From Sabethes cyaneus (Eukaryota; Arthropoda; Insecta; Diptera; Culicidae), in contig NC_071354.1 in assembly GCF_943734655.1 (NCBI RefSeq), positions 37,349,347-37,413,346 of the forward strand: a stretch of 64,000 nucleotides of DNA, written 5' to 3'. A model generated the notes under the pieces. It ran no database searches, was not told the DNA's origin, and saw only the letters and a list, made by a program, of their open reading frames with translations. The position numbers were made by a program, and so were the translations under genes. Positions 54,836 to 64,000 of the stretch are shown here, one piece after another (positions within the stretch are counted from its first letter, which is position 1; each line of letters begins with the position of its first letter).

Positions 54836-55199
54836 CAGGGATGGCACGATCATTTTGACTCAATTCACATTAATTTGACAATGCCATCTCAGCCAAGCAA
54901 AATTTGACAAAGTTTTATATGGCACAAAGTCTTGTAGTTGACAAAGTTTTGTAGTTACGGCGCTGCATTGCTAGAAACTCATTAGTGACTAAATGAACGT
55001 TCACTTAGTCACTAAAGAAGTACTAGCATTGTAGCACCGTAAATACAAAAGATACAGCAATATTTTATTCAGAAAAGTTGTAGAGAATAACTAGTTCTTC
55101 AATCGTCCCATATATAAATTTTTCAAATTCTGCATGACTGAGACGGTATTGTCAAATGAATGTGAATTGAGTCGAGTCAAAGTGATTGTGCCATCCCTG
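54836..55199. mobile_element. 364-bp fold-back hAT-type element, copy B
   Basis: TIR CAGGGATGGCAC both ends, arms ~160 bp, perfect 8-bp duplication GGTAGCAC at 54828-54835 and 55200-55207. The centre has TAGTGACTAAATGAACG facing its complement, and CACCGTAAATACAAAAGA shared with copy C. Confidence 0.92.
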
Positions 55200-55576
55200 G
55201 GTAGCACTATTAATTTGATCAATCATTAGGCGATATTTAAGCGGAAATTGGCAGTTAAAGCTAAAATGACCCATGGTTGTGGACTGACTGTCTGTATGTC
55301 TTCTTAAGTTCAAGTTTGAATTCAATTCTAATTTCATTTCAAATTTAAGTCTAGTTTCAAGCCCAATCTAAATACAATTTCAAGTGCAATTTAAAGTTCA
55401 ATTCGTATCGATTTTAAAACGCAATTTTAAGGTGTGGTAGAAAACTCCAAAGAAAAGCCGGAAAATTATGTTATGTCACATGACAAGTTTTTGAATTTTT
55501 TGTTTGTTTGTCAAATTCTAAACTTTTAATGATAACACTTTTATTTTCGTAGAGCAGGCAATTTCTTATTCTTGGC

Positions 55577-56661
55577 ACATTCACAGATGGAAAAAATGAG
55601 ATAGAAGAAAACACGGAAAAGAGCACGAAGGAAAAAGTGACAAAATCTTATCAAACGGGACAGAAAAGGGAAAACACACGAGAAAAAAAAAAAGAATAAA
55701 AACTGAAATGAAGGAAAAACGAAGCAGACAGGGAAGGAAAATGAGAAAAATACAAGGAAACCGGACAGAAAAAGATGAAGAACGTTTCTTTTCAAAAAAT
55801 GAACGAAAAGAAGGAAAACGAAGAATATGAGTATAAACTGGACTTGAATGTAGAAAAAAGGGCACAAAAAGGAGAAAAAATAAGATAGAAATGGAGAAAC
55901 GAGAAAAAGATGAAAACGAGACAGAAAAAAATGAAAACGGAAGACAAAAGGGAAACGAAAAGAACAGAACGTGACAAAAAGGGTGGAAAAGCAGGACATA
56001 ATAAGAAGAAGAACGGAACAGATGAAATTGAAAAACGGGATAAAAATCTATTGAAAGCGAAAATCGTGACCGAAAAAACTAAAAAAGTTGAAACGGGACA
56101 GAAAATGACAAAAAAGGAGTAAGGAAGAGAAAAAGCAGCCCCAAAAAAAAAAAAACGATGCAAGCCGGAAGAAAAAAGAATAAAAACGGAAAAAGGAAAT
56201 CAGCACTCAGTAAAAGAGCAAAAAAACGTGACAGGCAAAGAAAACAGAAGCAGAGAAAGAGGAAACAGCGGCAGAAAAAAGGTAAACGGAGAGATGAAAA
56301 AACGGAAAACACGACAGGAGACACGAAAGAGAAATGGGACAAAAAAAAACAAAAAACGTGGAAGCGGGGGATCAAAAAGAGGAAAACTGGAACAGGCGAA
56401 GACCAAAAACGAGAAGTAAGGGAGACAAAAGAGTTAGAAAACGATGAAAACTTGATAGTAAAAAGAGAAAATAGCAAAAACCAACTGAATAACATGATTA
56501 AAAACAGGACTGAAAATAAGAAAAAATGGGACAGCAAACGAAGAAAAACGGAACAATCCAACAAAAAATGCGGGACAAAAACGGAGCAAAAAGTGGATAA
56601 ACAGACCTGGAAAAGAAAAGCAAAACGTTACAGAAAAGAGATAAAACCTGTGAGAGCATAA
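55577..56661 (+). repeat. 1.1-kb polypurine-biased tract
   Basis: The plus strand is overwhelmingly A and G. Variants of (A)CGGGACAGAAAA recur irregularly (for example near 55657, 55763, 55970, 56095, 56335), which suggests an old minisatellite. Long frames on both strands here are products of composition (K/R/E-rich one way, F/S/L-rich the other). Confidence 0.75.
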
Positions 56662-56955
56662 TACCACAGGCGTGAAATACCATTCCTAATTTCAAGTAAA
56701 ACTTCTTGTCTGATTTCGTGACTAATTTCAAGTAAAACTTTGTGTCTAATTTCGTGACCGTATCCAGGTTGAAGCAAAACGTCAGCTTCAAATTAGTCTG
56801 AATGTGCTCTTTATGTAGCGCATCCAAATTTTTTGAAATATTGGTAAACAAAGAACTTTTTAGAGCTTCTTACATGCTTCCAGAGCAACACGGATTTTTT
56901 CCTGGTTAGTCTACTGTAACCAATCCATTCTCACCACTGTGCCTCACCTCTATGC

Positions 56956-57347
56956 AGGCTTCATTCTCGGTTTTTTGCTCAGTAGATGTTCATTTGACTG
57001 CAGCATCTCAACGAAGCAGAACTCGAAAAAGTAGTATAAAGGGCAATTGTAGAGCTAATTATTATCTACATTATTGTTGAAGAAAGTATAGTTCTATTTT
57101 TTGTATTTAAGGAGCTATGCGATTGCTACCCCCGTTGGTAGCCAATTGAGCGCTCTTTTTGCTACCAACGGGGTAGTAATCGCATAGCGCCGTAAATACA
57201 AAAGACATTACTATACTTTCTTCAACAATAATGTAGATAATAATTAGCTCTACAATTGCCCTTTGTACTACTTTTTCGAATTCTTTTTCGTTGAGGCGCT
57301 GCAGTCAAATGAGCATCTACTGAGCAAAAAACCGAGAATGAAGCCTG
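56956..57347. mobile_element. 392-bp fold-back hAT-type element, copy C
   Basis: TIR CAGGCTTCATTCTCGGTTTT at both ends, arms ~180 bp, duplication CCTCTATG / CCTCTATA at 56948-56955 and 57348-57355. The centre GTTGGTAGC...GAGCGCTC...GCTACCAAC is shared with copy A. Confidence 0.9.
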
Positions 57348-57349
57348 CC

Positions 57350-57780
57350 TCTATAGATTGAGAACTTCAAGTCGACGCTATACCCAAGTAACACACAAAA
57401 CAAGTTAGAAAATAATCTTCATGGAAAGTAGTCGTTTAAGAGTACTATAAACGTACTTTGAAAGTATCTGTCGTTATTATTAAGGTTTTGAGATGTTTTG
57501 TGATGACATGAATTTATTTGACAGCTAATATCATGTGAATAATGTTTGTTTTCGTCAACATGTCAACACGAAGTTTTTATTATGTCTTAATTACTAAATT
57601 TAAACTACTGGAAGAACAAGTTGCAGCTTATGCTACATTAACGTTTTAAAATGGTATGTAATAACCTGATACATACTACTTTCAATTGTGGTTTCATTGG
57701 ACTTAAATTTTTTGCGCTTTTCTAGTAATAGAGAAGTTCTGATGTATGTAATGTTATGCTATACTATAACAAGCTGTGTT
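57350..57780. other. Gene-free stretch
   Basis: AT-rich; nothing recognised before the RT remnant. Confidence 0.5.
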
Positions 57781-58165
57781 GCTTGGGTATACACCGACCT
57801 GAAAGCAGCCTGTGATAGAGTCAACCACCATATTCTGCTTACCAAACTCGATCGTCTGGGTATCAAACCTTGTCTGGTGGTTCGAATCGTATCTGACTAA
57901 TCGTCAGTTGTGCGTTAAATGAGGATCCACGGAATCAGATGAATTTCATAATCCCTCAGGTGTCCCACAAGACAGCAATTTCGGACCATTGTTGTTTATC
58001 ATATTCTTTAATGACGTCTGCCATGTGTTACCGAAAGGTTGCAAACTTTTATATGCTGACGATCTCAAAATCTTCTGGACTATCAGTGCTCCACAGACTG
58101 TCAGTTATTGCAAAAAGTGATTGACATTGAAGTCATTACACGAGTGGTGGTTGAAACTATCAATG
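57780..58165 (+). pseudogene. Jockey-clade LINE reverse transcriptase remnant
   Basis: Frames give TDLKAACDRVNHHILLTKLD, then VPQDSNFGPLLFIIFFNDV (GVPQGS box) and LLYADDLKIFW (catalytic YADD box) with stops and two frameshifts. Typical jockey order; both flanks missing. Confidence 0.85.
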
Positions 58166-58945
58166 TTTCTCTGTTGAATACAATAGATGTCATTACTTTG
58201 TAACGCATATTGTACATTTCGGAAACAGGTGAATATTGCGCGACCATAAATTTACTCAACCCAAAAACTTTAGTCTCTCATGCATCTCAGTTTCTTTTGT
58301 GTTCATCACTAATCGCAATTGTATAACGTTTGACATCTGTACCAATAAATAGTTGGTAAATATTGTTTTTATTTATTGCGTTCATGTTGTGAAATTTAAT
58401 TTTTTCGAATTGAAATGTCGCGAACATATTCAGCTCCTGGCTCTCGTACGGTATCAAATCACTTTTCCGGGCTCCCGGATGGATAGTAGTAAGATGCTAT
58501 GGAGAGGTATAGGAAAAGTTTGTTTTTTTTATCAAAATTGGGCAGAAGTCTTCAAATTTATGTATAATAGAGTAACTGTACCGCAAATAAAATGAGATTA
58601 ATGATTGTTTTTCAGTTAGGTAACATAGATAAGTGAGAAATTTTTATTTTACTACCACTAGAAAAGCGCCATCTTTTGAAAAGCAACAGCTTGGCGAACA
58701 GAATCGAAAAGCCCCTAAAAATTAAAATTGTTATTTAAGAATTATTATTGTAGAAAATAATCAAAAGGGGTATTGTAAGCTTCTTAGTAGAATCTCAAAT
58801 AATAGTTAACGAGATTTTTTAAAATTGAACTATTGAATTTAAAGCTTTCTCTCTACGAATGTTTTGTGCACAAAATATTCACTATAAAATAATTTGTAGC
58901 GCAAATAGTTAGTGGGAGTTCATAATAGCTTCCTGAAGTTAAATA
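58166..58945. other. Gene-free stretch
   Basis: AT-rich with no recognised gene, RNA or repeat. Confidence 0.5.
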
Positions 58946-58950
58946 AAAAA

Positions 58951-59082
58951 GAAAACTTTCCAATAAAATTCTACTATTTATATTTACTCGTGACAAATAT
59001 GTGATGAAGCCTGCAAGTCGTAGGTGAAATACGTATCTGTCACGAATAAATATAAATAGTAGAATATAATTGGAAAGTTTTC
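58951..59082. repeat. Large hairpin with hammerhead-like centre
   Basis: 45-bp arms (58951-58995 and 59038-59082) pair almost fully. The 42-base centre contains GTGATGA, a GCCTGC/GTAGGT wobble stem, GAAA (59026-59029) and the palindrome ATACGTAT (59029-59036) followed by C. This resembles a short-stem-III hammerhead with C3 changed to G. The tail AATAAATATAAATAGTAGAA matches that after 24000. Confidence 0.45.
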
Positions 59083-59780
59083 TTTTTTATTTATTTTCAG
59101 AATTCGTATTCTACCAAGACGCTTCACAAACCTCAGGAATAATAGTTTCACAAATATTCCGCAGACACGCATTTCGATTGTTTTACAATTACTTGGCGAA
59201 GATTCTCGAAGCATTCAGGAAAAGAACATATTGAGTAGGTAATTTTCGCTGAAACGGGGTTATGTTTATGATTTTATTTGAAAAATAGGGAATTGTTTGT
59301 TTCAAAATACTATATCTCGAGAACGGGACGGAACACCTCGTGGTTTTGAGTGATTCTTATATAAAAAGTCTGAGGAACACGATGGTGTTGAAATTTTTAA
59401 GTTCAAATTGTACCCATTGAGAGAAAAATACAAATTTAGTTTTCAGATCGAAAATAAAAGTATTTGGCAGTGCTGCCGCAAAAAAACTAATATTTTTTTC
59501 GGATTCCTCAGATGATTTCCCATTAAAATGTAGAACAAAGTTTTTTTTCTAAATTGAATATTTACGAAGATATAAGCAAAAGAAAATAAGCGAATTTGAC
59601 GAAAATGATGCTTTTTCTAATAAAAGAGGGGGTTCCCAAAAATGGAGGGAAAGTCCAATCGGCACCACACTTGGGGATTTTGCTTCTGGACCCAAAACGA
59701 ACAATCTGGCCGAGTTTGGTGAAAATCCGAGAAGGTCGATTACAAGTTTGTACTTTTTCTCGGTCACTTGACGTGGAATG
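59083..59780. other. Gene-free stretch
   Basis: Sequence after the hairpin (TATTCTACCAAGACGCTTC) recurs in degraded form at about 24045, so part belongs to the same repeat family. No gene. Confidence 0.45.
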
Positions 59781-59786
59781 ACCCCT

Positions 59787-60416
59787 ATATCATGTGATAT
59801 TTCATAAATAACAACTGTTGGGAAGAATAAATGCTTAATGCGAGAAATGTAGATTCAGGCAAACTGAAAATTCTTGATATTAGGCCAAAAATATAGACTT
59901 AGCGAAGGTGATAACAACTAACAAATGGCCCGATTCTGTAATCCATTACGAGTGCGTAATAAAACATTCCCAGTCCCAGTCTCAGTCCCAGTCCCAGTTC
60001 CAGTTCCAGTTCCAGTTCCAGTTCCAGTCCCAGTCCCAGTCCCAGTCCCAGTCCCAGTCCCAGTCCCAGTCCCAGTCCCAGTCCCAGTCCCAGTCCCAGT
60101 CCCAGTCCCAGTCCCAGTCCCAGTCCCAGTCCCAGTCCCAGTCCCAGTCCCAGTCCCAGTCCCAGTCCCAGTCCCAGTCCCAATATTTCTTATAGCACTT
60201 TTTCTCGGCTTTCCGATGGTGGTCTTAAAATTAAAATCGGTTGAGGGGATCTTGACGAAAACGGCAATTTTTTGATAAAATCCAATCTGGCGACCAAATT
60301 CAAGATGGCCGCCAAAAAGTTTTTTACTCCATTTGAAAACCCTGTTCTTCTTTACAGAACCGGGCCATTTGTTAGTTGCTTCATGGCAAATTTATGAAAT
60401 ATCACATGATGTAGAT
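59787..60416. repeat. Inverted-repeat element enclosing a hexamer array
   Basis: ACAACTAACAAATGGCCCG at about 59913 faces its near-complement at about 60359-60377, and CATGTGATATTTCATAAAT at about 59792 faces its complement at about 60391-60409. The hexamer array lies between. Confidence 0.65.
59969..60182. repeat. (CCCAGT)n hexamer array
   Basis: About 35 copies of CCCAGT, with one CTCAGT early on and a block of TTCCAG variants at about 59996-60026. The remaining copies are homogeneous, which implies recent expansion. Confidence 0.97.
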
Positions 60417-60921
60417 TTCAAGGTTGGCTCAAAATTCAACTTTTTTTGAACCTGTTAGGCCTCTTGGCGAACGAGGGGTCCACTATTTCGAGGTATCAAA
60501 AGTGTAATTCTTATTTTTTTAACCATTTTCAATCAATTAAGCGCAAAAGTTCCAATATTTGAAGACGTCGTGGCAGCAGTTGCCCCGAAACTGATATAGT
60601 TTTATTAGTGTTTTGCAAAACATAATGTCCAATCGATTAGGGGTATTAGGGGCATAATGAGCACCCTAACTTGTTGGCTGATTTAAGCACCAAAAATGAC
60701 TGAATTTTTAAAGGGTCGTCATTGCAAAACATACATTCACTATCGATAATTAAAGGCATACTGTCGACAAATTGAAAAATAATTGATTTGATGACGAAAA
60801 TTGCAATTTAAACTTATGCGTCAAAAACTAAAAATCGGTCAGTGTGTGGGGCAAAATGAGCACCCCCTGGGGCATAATGAGCACCCTTATAAACACATGC
60901 TTGAAGGGTGTATATAAGTAC

Positions 60922-61012
60922 AACTACACACACACACTCACACACATGCATATACACATACATACACACATACATATACATATACACATACACACACACA
61001 CACCCATACATA
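60922..61012. repeat. (CA)n/(CATA)n microsatellite
   Basis: CACACACA, CATACACA and TATACACA mixtures for about 90 bases, at the truncated end of the pogo-like frame. Confidence 0.85.
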
Positions 61013-61500
61013 CACAAACATAAAACGTGTCAAAACGTCGAAAAAACTATTGACCGTAAGCCGCTTGAAGTCAATTGAGCCGCGGAGGTTGCCTCTGGAG
61101 CACACAAAGAATGTTTCGGATGACGCTAAAGCTAGCTGTGTTTTAGTGTTGAAGACATATGCTTTTCCATTTCCCTTTGCCAGCTGGTATACGAGGATTC
61201 TGATTTCACGGGTAGTAATACCGTAGCATCGAACCTCCATTTACAAAATATGGACCACCAGTTCTTGTTCTGCAGCGGGAGTGAAAACAGACAGTTTTGA
61301 AGGAATCAATTTGGTCTACCTCCTGCCCCGAGATTGCCCTTTCGTATGGCCTCACATACCGAGCTAACGTCTGCCGCAGAATGCCGTGGAACTTGGCGAC
61401 ATATTTTGTGGATATTCCGATTCGCCTTATAGTGGTCAAGGTCGCTTGCAAGGCCTTTTTTGACCAATTATGTCTTCTGGATTCTCTTGGCATATTCATA
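60938..61500 (-). pseudogene. Pogo/Tigger-like transposase N-terminal fragment
   Basis: Minus strand begins MPRESRRHNWSKKALQATLT (pipsqueak-type HTH), continues IGISTKYVAKFHGILRQTLARY, then in other frames YGITTREIRILVYQLAKGNG and VFNTKTQLA...ETFF, RLTVNSFFDVL, which is the CENP-B-type HTH region. The DDE domain is absent and at least two frameshifts are present. It would have bound the element's ends. Confidence 0.8.
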
Positions 61501-61985
61501 CCATCACTGTAAACAAGCATAGACACGATAAACAAAGAAACTGACAGGTTAGTTAATGCGACATAGTGCTCGTTTCACCCCACCTAAGGGTGCTCATTTC
61601 GCCCCCAGTCAAGTAGTTAAAGTAAAAATAGGTTTTAACACTAATTATAGTATAAAATCAAAACTTCAAAAAAGGTGAAATTTGAGATACAATGTATACA
61701 TCATGTCGCAGTGTGCACTTGATAGTTTAAGATATTTAAATGATCGTAAAAGCTTATTTGGTAGTGCACCAAAATTATAATTTTTTCAGCGTCTGAGAAC
61801 CAAGTTGAGTTTTTTAATATAACTCCGTGTTTTAAAAGCAGCGATCACTCATTTTTTGATAAATAGATACTGTAGTACCTACAGCAGTGTTTCGCATGCC
61901 GTATGATATTACAAAATACGTACTTTCGTAGAAAGGAGGGGTGCCCATTTCGCCCCGTGTGCTCATTATGCCCCTAATCCCCCTA

Positions 61986-62500
61986 TTTGTAACTCCATGG
62001 TTCTCTATAACCTTTTCTAAGCCTGGAATTTCGAAAAAAAAACTTTATTTTATTTAATGTTTTATTCAAATCGGAGAGAGTTACACAAGATTTTTCATTT
62101 TTCTAGCAGATTTCCCTTGGAAATGCTCAGTAGGATTAAGCGAAATATTCTCATCACTTCCTCGTTGATGTTGCTGTTTCAGTGTCTTTGACCAATCAAG
62201 AGATACAAGTTTGACCATTAATTTTAGTAATGACATCAGCATTGTTATTTTCTAAATCACCACTAATACTGCGGTAAAGAAGTCCTTCATGCGCAAAACC
62301 CCAGGCCTGCAGTAAAAGATAAAATTAGCAAGAGCCATGTAAAGTAAATAAAATGTAAATCCCTTGAATCACACCGGTACAGACACATCCTAAGTAGAAC
62401 CGGAGAGTAATACCTTTCGCTTTTCCAACACTATATCAATGTCAACCGAGCTGATTTGCTACCTAACATCTAAATTATCTGACTCCAGTATCACCGCAAC
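61986..62500. other. Gene-free stretch
   Basis: AT-rich; no recognised gene or repeat. Confidence 0.5.
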
Positions 62501-62600
62501 TGAGGCTGAAAACTAATTACCCACCATGACAGGTCGAAAATTCCAGGAAATTAGAACCGGTCACAACACTCATCGCCGAGTGCACGAAGAACTTACACGA

Positions 62601-62715
62601 ATGTGAGACAAAAACTTCCTTCCCGGCGCCGGCCGCAAGCCCTCGCCGCGGATCATGATCACCGTGAAGTCCCATCGAATAAATTGCCCCCGTCATATGA
62701 TTGTGCATCGAAGAC
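62601..62715 (-). other. Candidate coding exon, function unknown
   Basis: Locally GC-rich. The minus strand frame includes MTGAIYSMGLHGDHDPRRGL and AAGAGKEVFVSHS, then meets a strong donor-like GTAAGTTC at about 62600-62593. Several in-frame ATGs precede it. The GC rise and donor suggest a first coding exon of a gene extending left out of view, but no downstream exon or homologue was recognised. Confidence 0.3.
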
Positions 62716-62829
62716 ATCGCGCAACTCATCGCACAAGCTGATTCTATTTTTCCTATGCCATACCTGTAGTTTAAGCACCGTGCGGCTGCGGATGTCCTTG
62801 GCATCGATACGACGAAGGAAGGTACATTT

Positions 62830-64000
62830 ATAATGATATTTATTATTCAACCAAGAAAAACCCGCCAGAAATCTTCGAGAATTGCAAGCAGTAACAATCT
62901 TACGCGCCAAGATGGAAGGCGAACCGCAGCGCAGGCATCCTCTTGCGTTCACTGGAGTAAGAAATCATACAGACTTGAAGCGGTTGATGATCAATCGAAT
63001 CGCTCTCGGTGGTGGTTATAAAATGGAATTTAACGCTTTACTCTGCGAGCTGCGATTGCGGCGTTGCGCCGGGCACACTTGTGAACGCGATTCTTACTCC
63101 GATCGAATGACAAAGCACAAACTATGGAACTCCAATTAGTATGGCACAAAGATCTGTCGTCTAGCTCTGTGTTTAGCTATGTGCACAACAGCTCTGTGAA
63201 TACGGGGATATTTTGCAACATGGGAAAACCCAGTCAATGATGGTTGATGGTTGAATGCGAAAAATTTACTGTGTTGAAGGATTATAAAGATTATCTAAAC
63301 CTTGTGGTTCAGTTGTTTTCGAAGGAGAAATGTAGCCCACTCATAACACGCCGATCTAGATTCAGTTCCACTATTTACATATTTACATCCACAAAATTTT
63401 ATTGGTGGTTGAGAGGATGCTGCCAACAAACAAACTGAATTCAAATTTATTTTATTACTGCTTTAATTTATTACAAATCTCGTCCGAGATGCACCCTTAT
63501 CGGTTTCGACGAAAAACACTAAACCGTAGTTGCGCCACCGCAGTTAATTAGCATCAATTTTGTCGTTGACCTTGCACCGCACAATCGATGACTGGTTTTC
63601 ACTTTGGAACTGTAGCATAGCATACAGTACGGTAACAGGCTAGTGCAAGGCCATTCGAACTCTGAAAGTTGCGTTTTAGGCAAAGAGCAGCAACGAGATA
63701 AATCAATGTCGGCATTGGGCGTAAGCGCAGCGCTGCCAGAGCACAGCAAACGAACAAACGAAAGCTTGCACCCAAAGTGACGCCCGCAGATCGACCGTGA
63801 CATTTGGTACGATCTACTAAACATCTAGAAAGAAGATCACAACTGCATATGTATCTACTCGCCCCAAGGGTAAAACTATTGCATGTTTCTTGCTCAAACT
63901 AGAACTGACCGTCGTTCTTGCCGATGCTTTGAAGATATGCTAATTTGTTGCGATATGCTTTGTTCAGAGTACTGACTGTTGAAGTGAGCCATCGTATTTA
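62830..64000. other. Stretch without a recognised gene
   Basis: Short frames on both strands, none with recognisable domains. Moderately GC-rich to 63140, then AT-rich. Confidence 0.45.

Larger units (their letters stand above)
60640..61983 (-). mobile_element. 1.34-kb pogo/Tigger-derived TIR element
   Basis: Ends GGGGTATTAGGGGCATAATG and the complement of GGGGGATTAGGGGCATAATG, with TA at 60638-60639 and 61984-61985. GGGGC(A/G)(T/A)AATGAGCAC words occur at about 60650, 60848 and 60870, and inverted at about 61566, 61589, 61940 and 61959. Carries the N-terminal part of a pogo-type transposase. TA duplication and transposase type agree. Confidence 0.88.

Noticed and set aside
55541..56564. Long minus-strand frames rich in Phe/Ser/Leu (up to 161 codons) and plus-strand Lys/Arg/Glu frames
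   Set aside because: Direct result of the purine-strand bias; low complexity, several overlapping frames, no domain.
59899..60275. Frames encoding PVPVPV, QSQSQS and LGLGLG polypeptides
   Set aside because: Translations of the CCCAGT hexamer array.

Overview
The window is eukaryotic, repeat-dense insect DNA. It is most likely from a culicine mosquito such as Aedes. The grounds are intron-bearing RpS16 and vermiform-type chitin deacetylase genes, decayed replication-dependent histone genes with 3' stem-loops, Ty1/copia and Ty3/gypsy elements, several LINE lineages, tRNA-derived SINEs, an ITmD37E-like transposase remnant, and many TIR elements whose target duplications can be read. Species assignment is inference; no database was consulted.

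Layout. 1-3.2 kb: 3' part of a Ty3/gypsy element with an intact pol ORF. 5.1-17.4 kb: a decayed tandem histone cluster (H2A on -, H2B on +, H1 on -, repeated) that still keeps six histone 3' stem-loops. It is split by a 611-bp TIR element and by a 7.8-kb copia element (8607-16402) with near-identical LTRs, AGTTA target duplications, tRNA-iMet-type primer site and polypurine tract. The copia leader carries a further 2.57-kb TA-flanked TIR element. 17.8-18.5 kb: a nested hairpin element. 18.9-19.8 kb: intact RpS16 in three exons with a 5'TOP-like start. 20-30 kb: mostly transposon debris (MITEs, a Helitron-like element with minisatellites, a fold-back hAT element, LINE and SINE fragments). 30.4-42.1 kb: the chitin deacetylase 2 / vermiform gene on the minus strand, with a signal-peptide exon, two alternative chitin-binding exons, an LDLa exon, a long catalytic-domain exon and a 7.6-kb first intron full of dead Tc1/mariner copies and a SINE. 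43.6-51.8 kb: decayed LINEs interrupted by two TA-flanked TIR elements. 52-54.2 kb: a 2.2-kb TIR element with ~330-bp arms. 54.5-62 kb: Helitron-like end, two more fold-back elements, a 1.1-kb purine tract, a jockey-like RT remnant, a large hairpin, a CCCAGT hexamer array and a pogo/Tigger-derived element. 62-64 kb: no recognised gene, one candidate exon.

Only two host genes are confidently intact: RpS16 (translation) and CDA2 (cuticular/tracheal chitin matrix). Everything else recognisable is mobile or decayed. The most noteworthy signals are the histone cluster remnant, a recurring architecture of TA-flanked TIR elements with mirrored arrays of element-specific 16-20-bp words, the CDA2 alternative exons, and a copia copy whose gag-pol frame is broken by a single amber codon.
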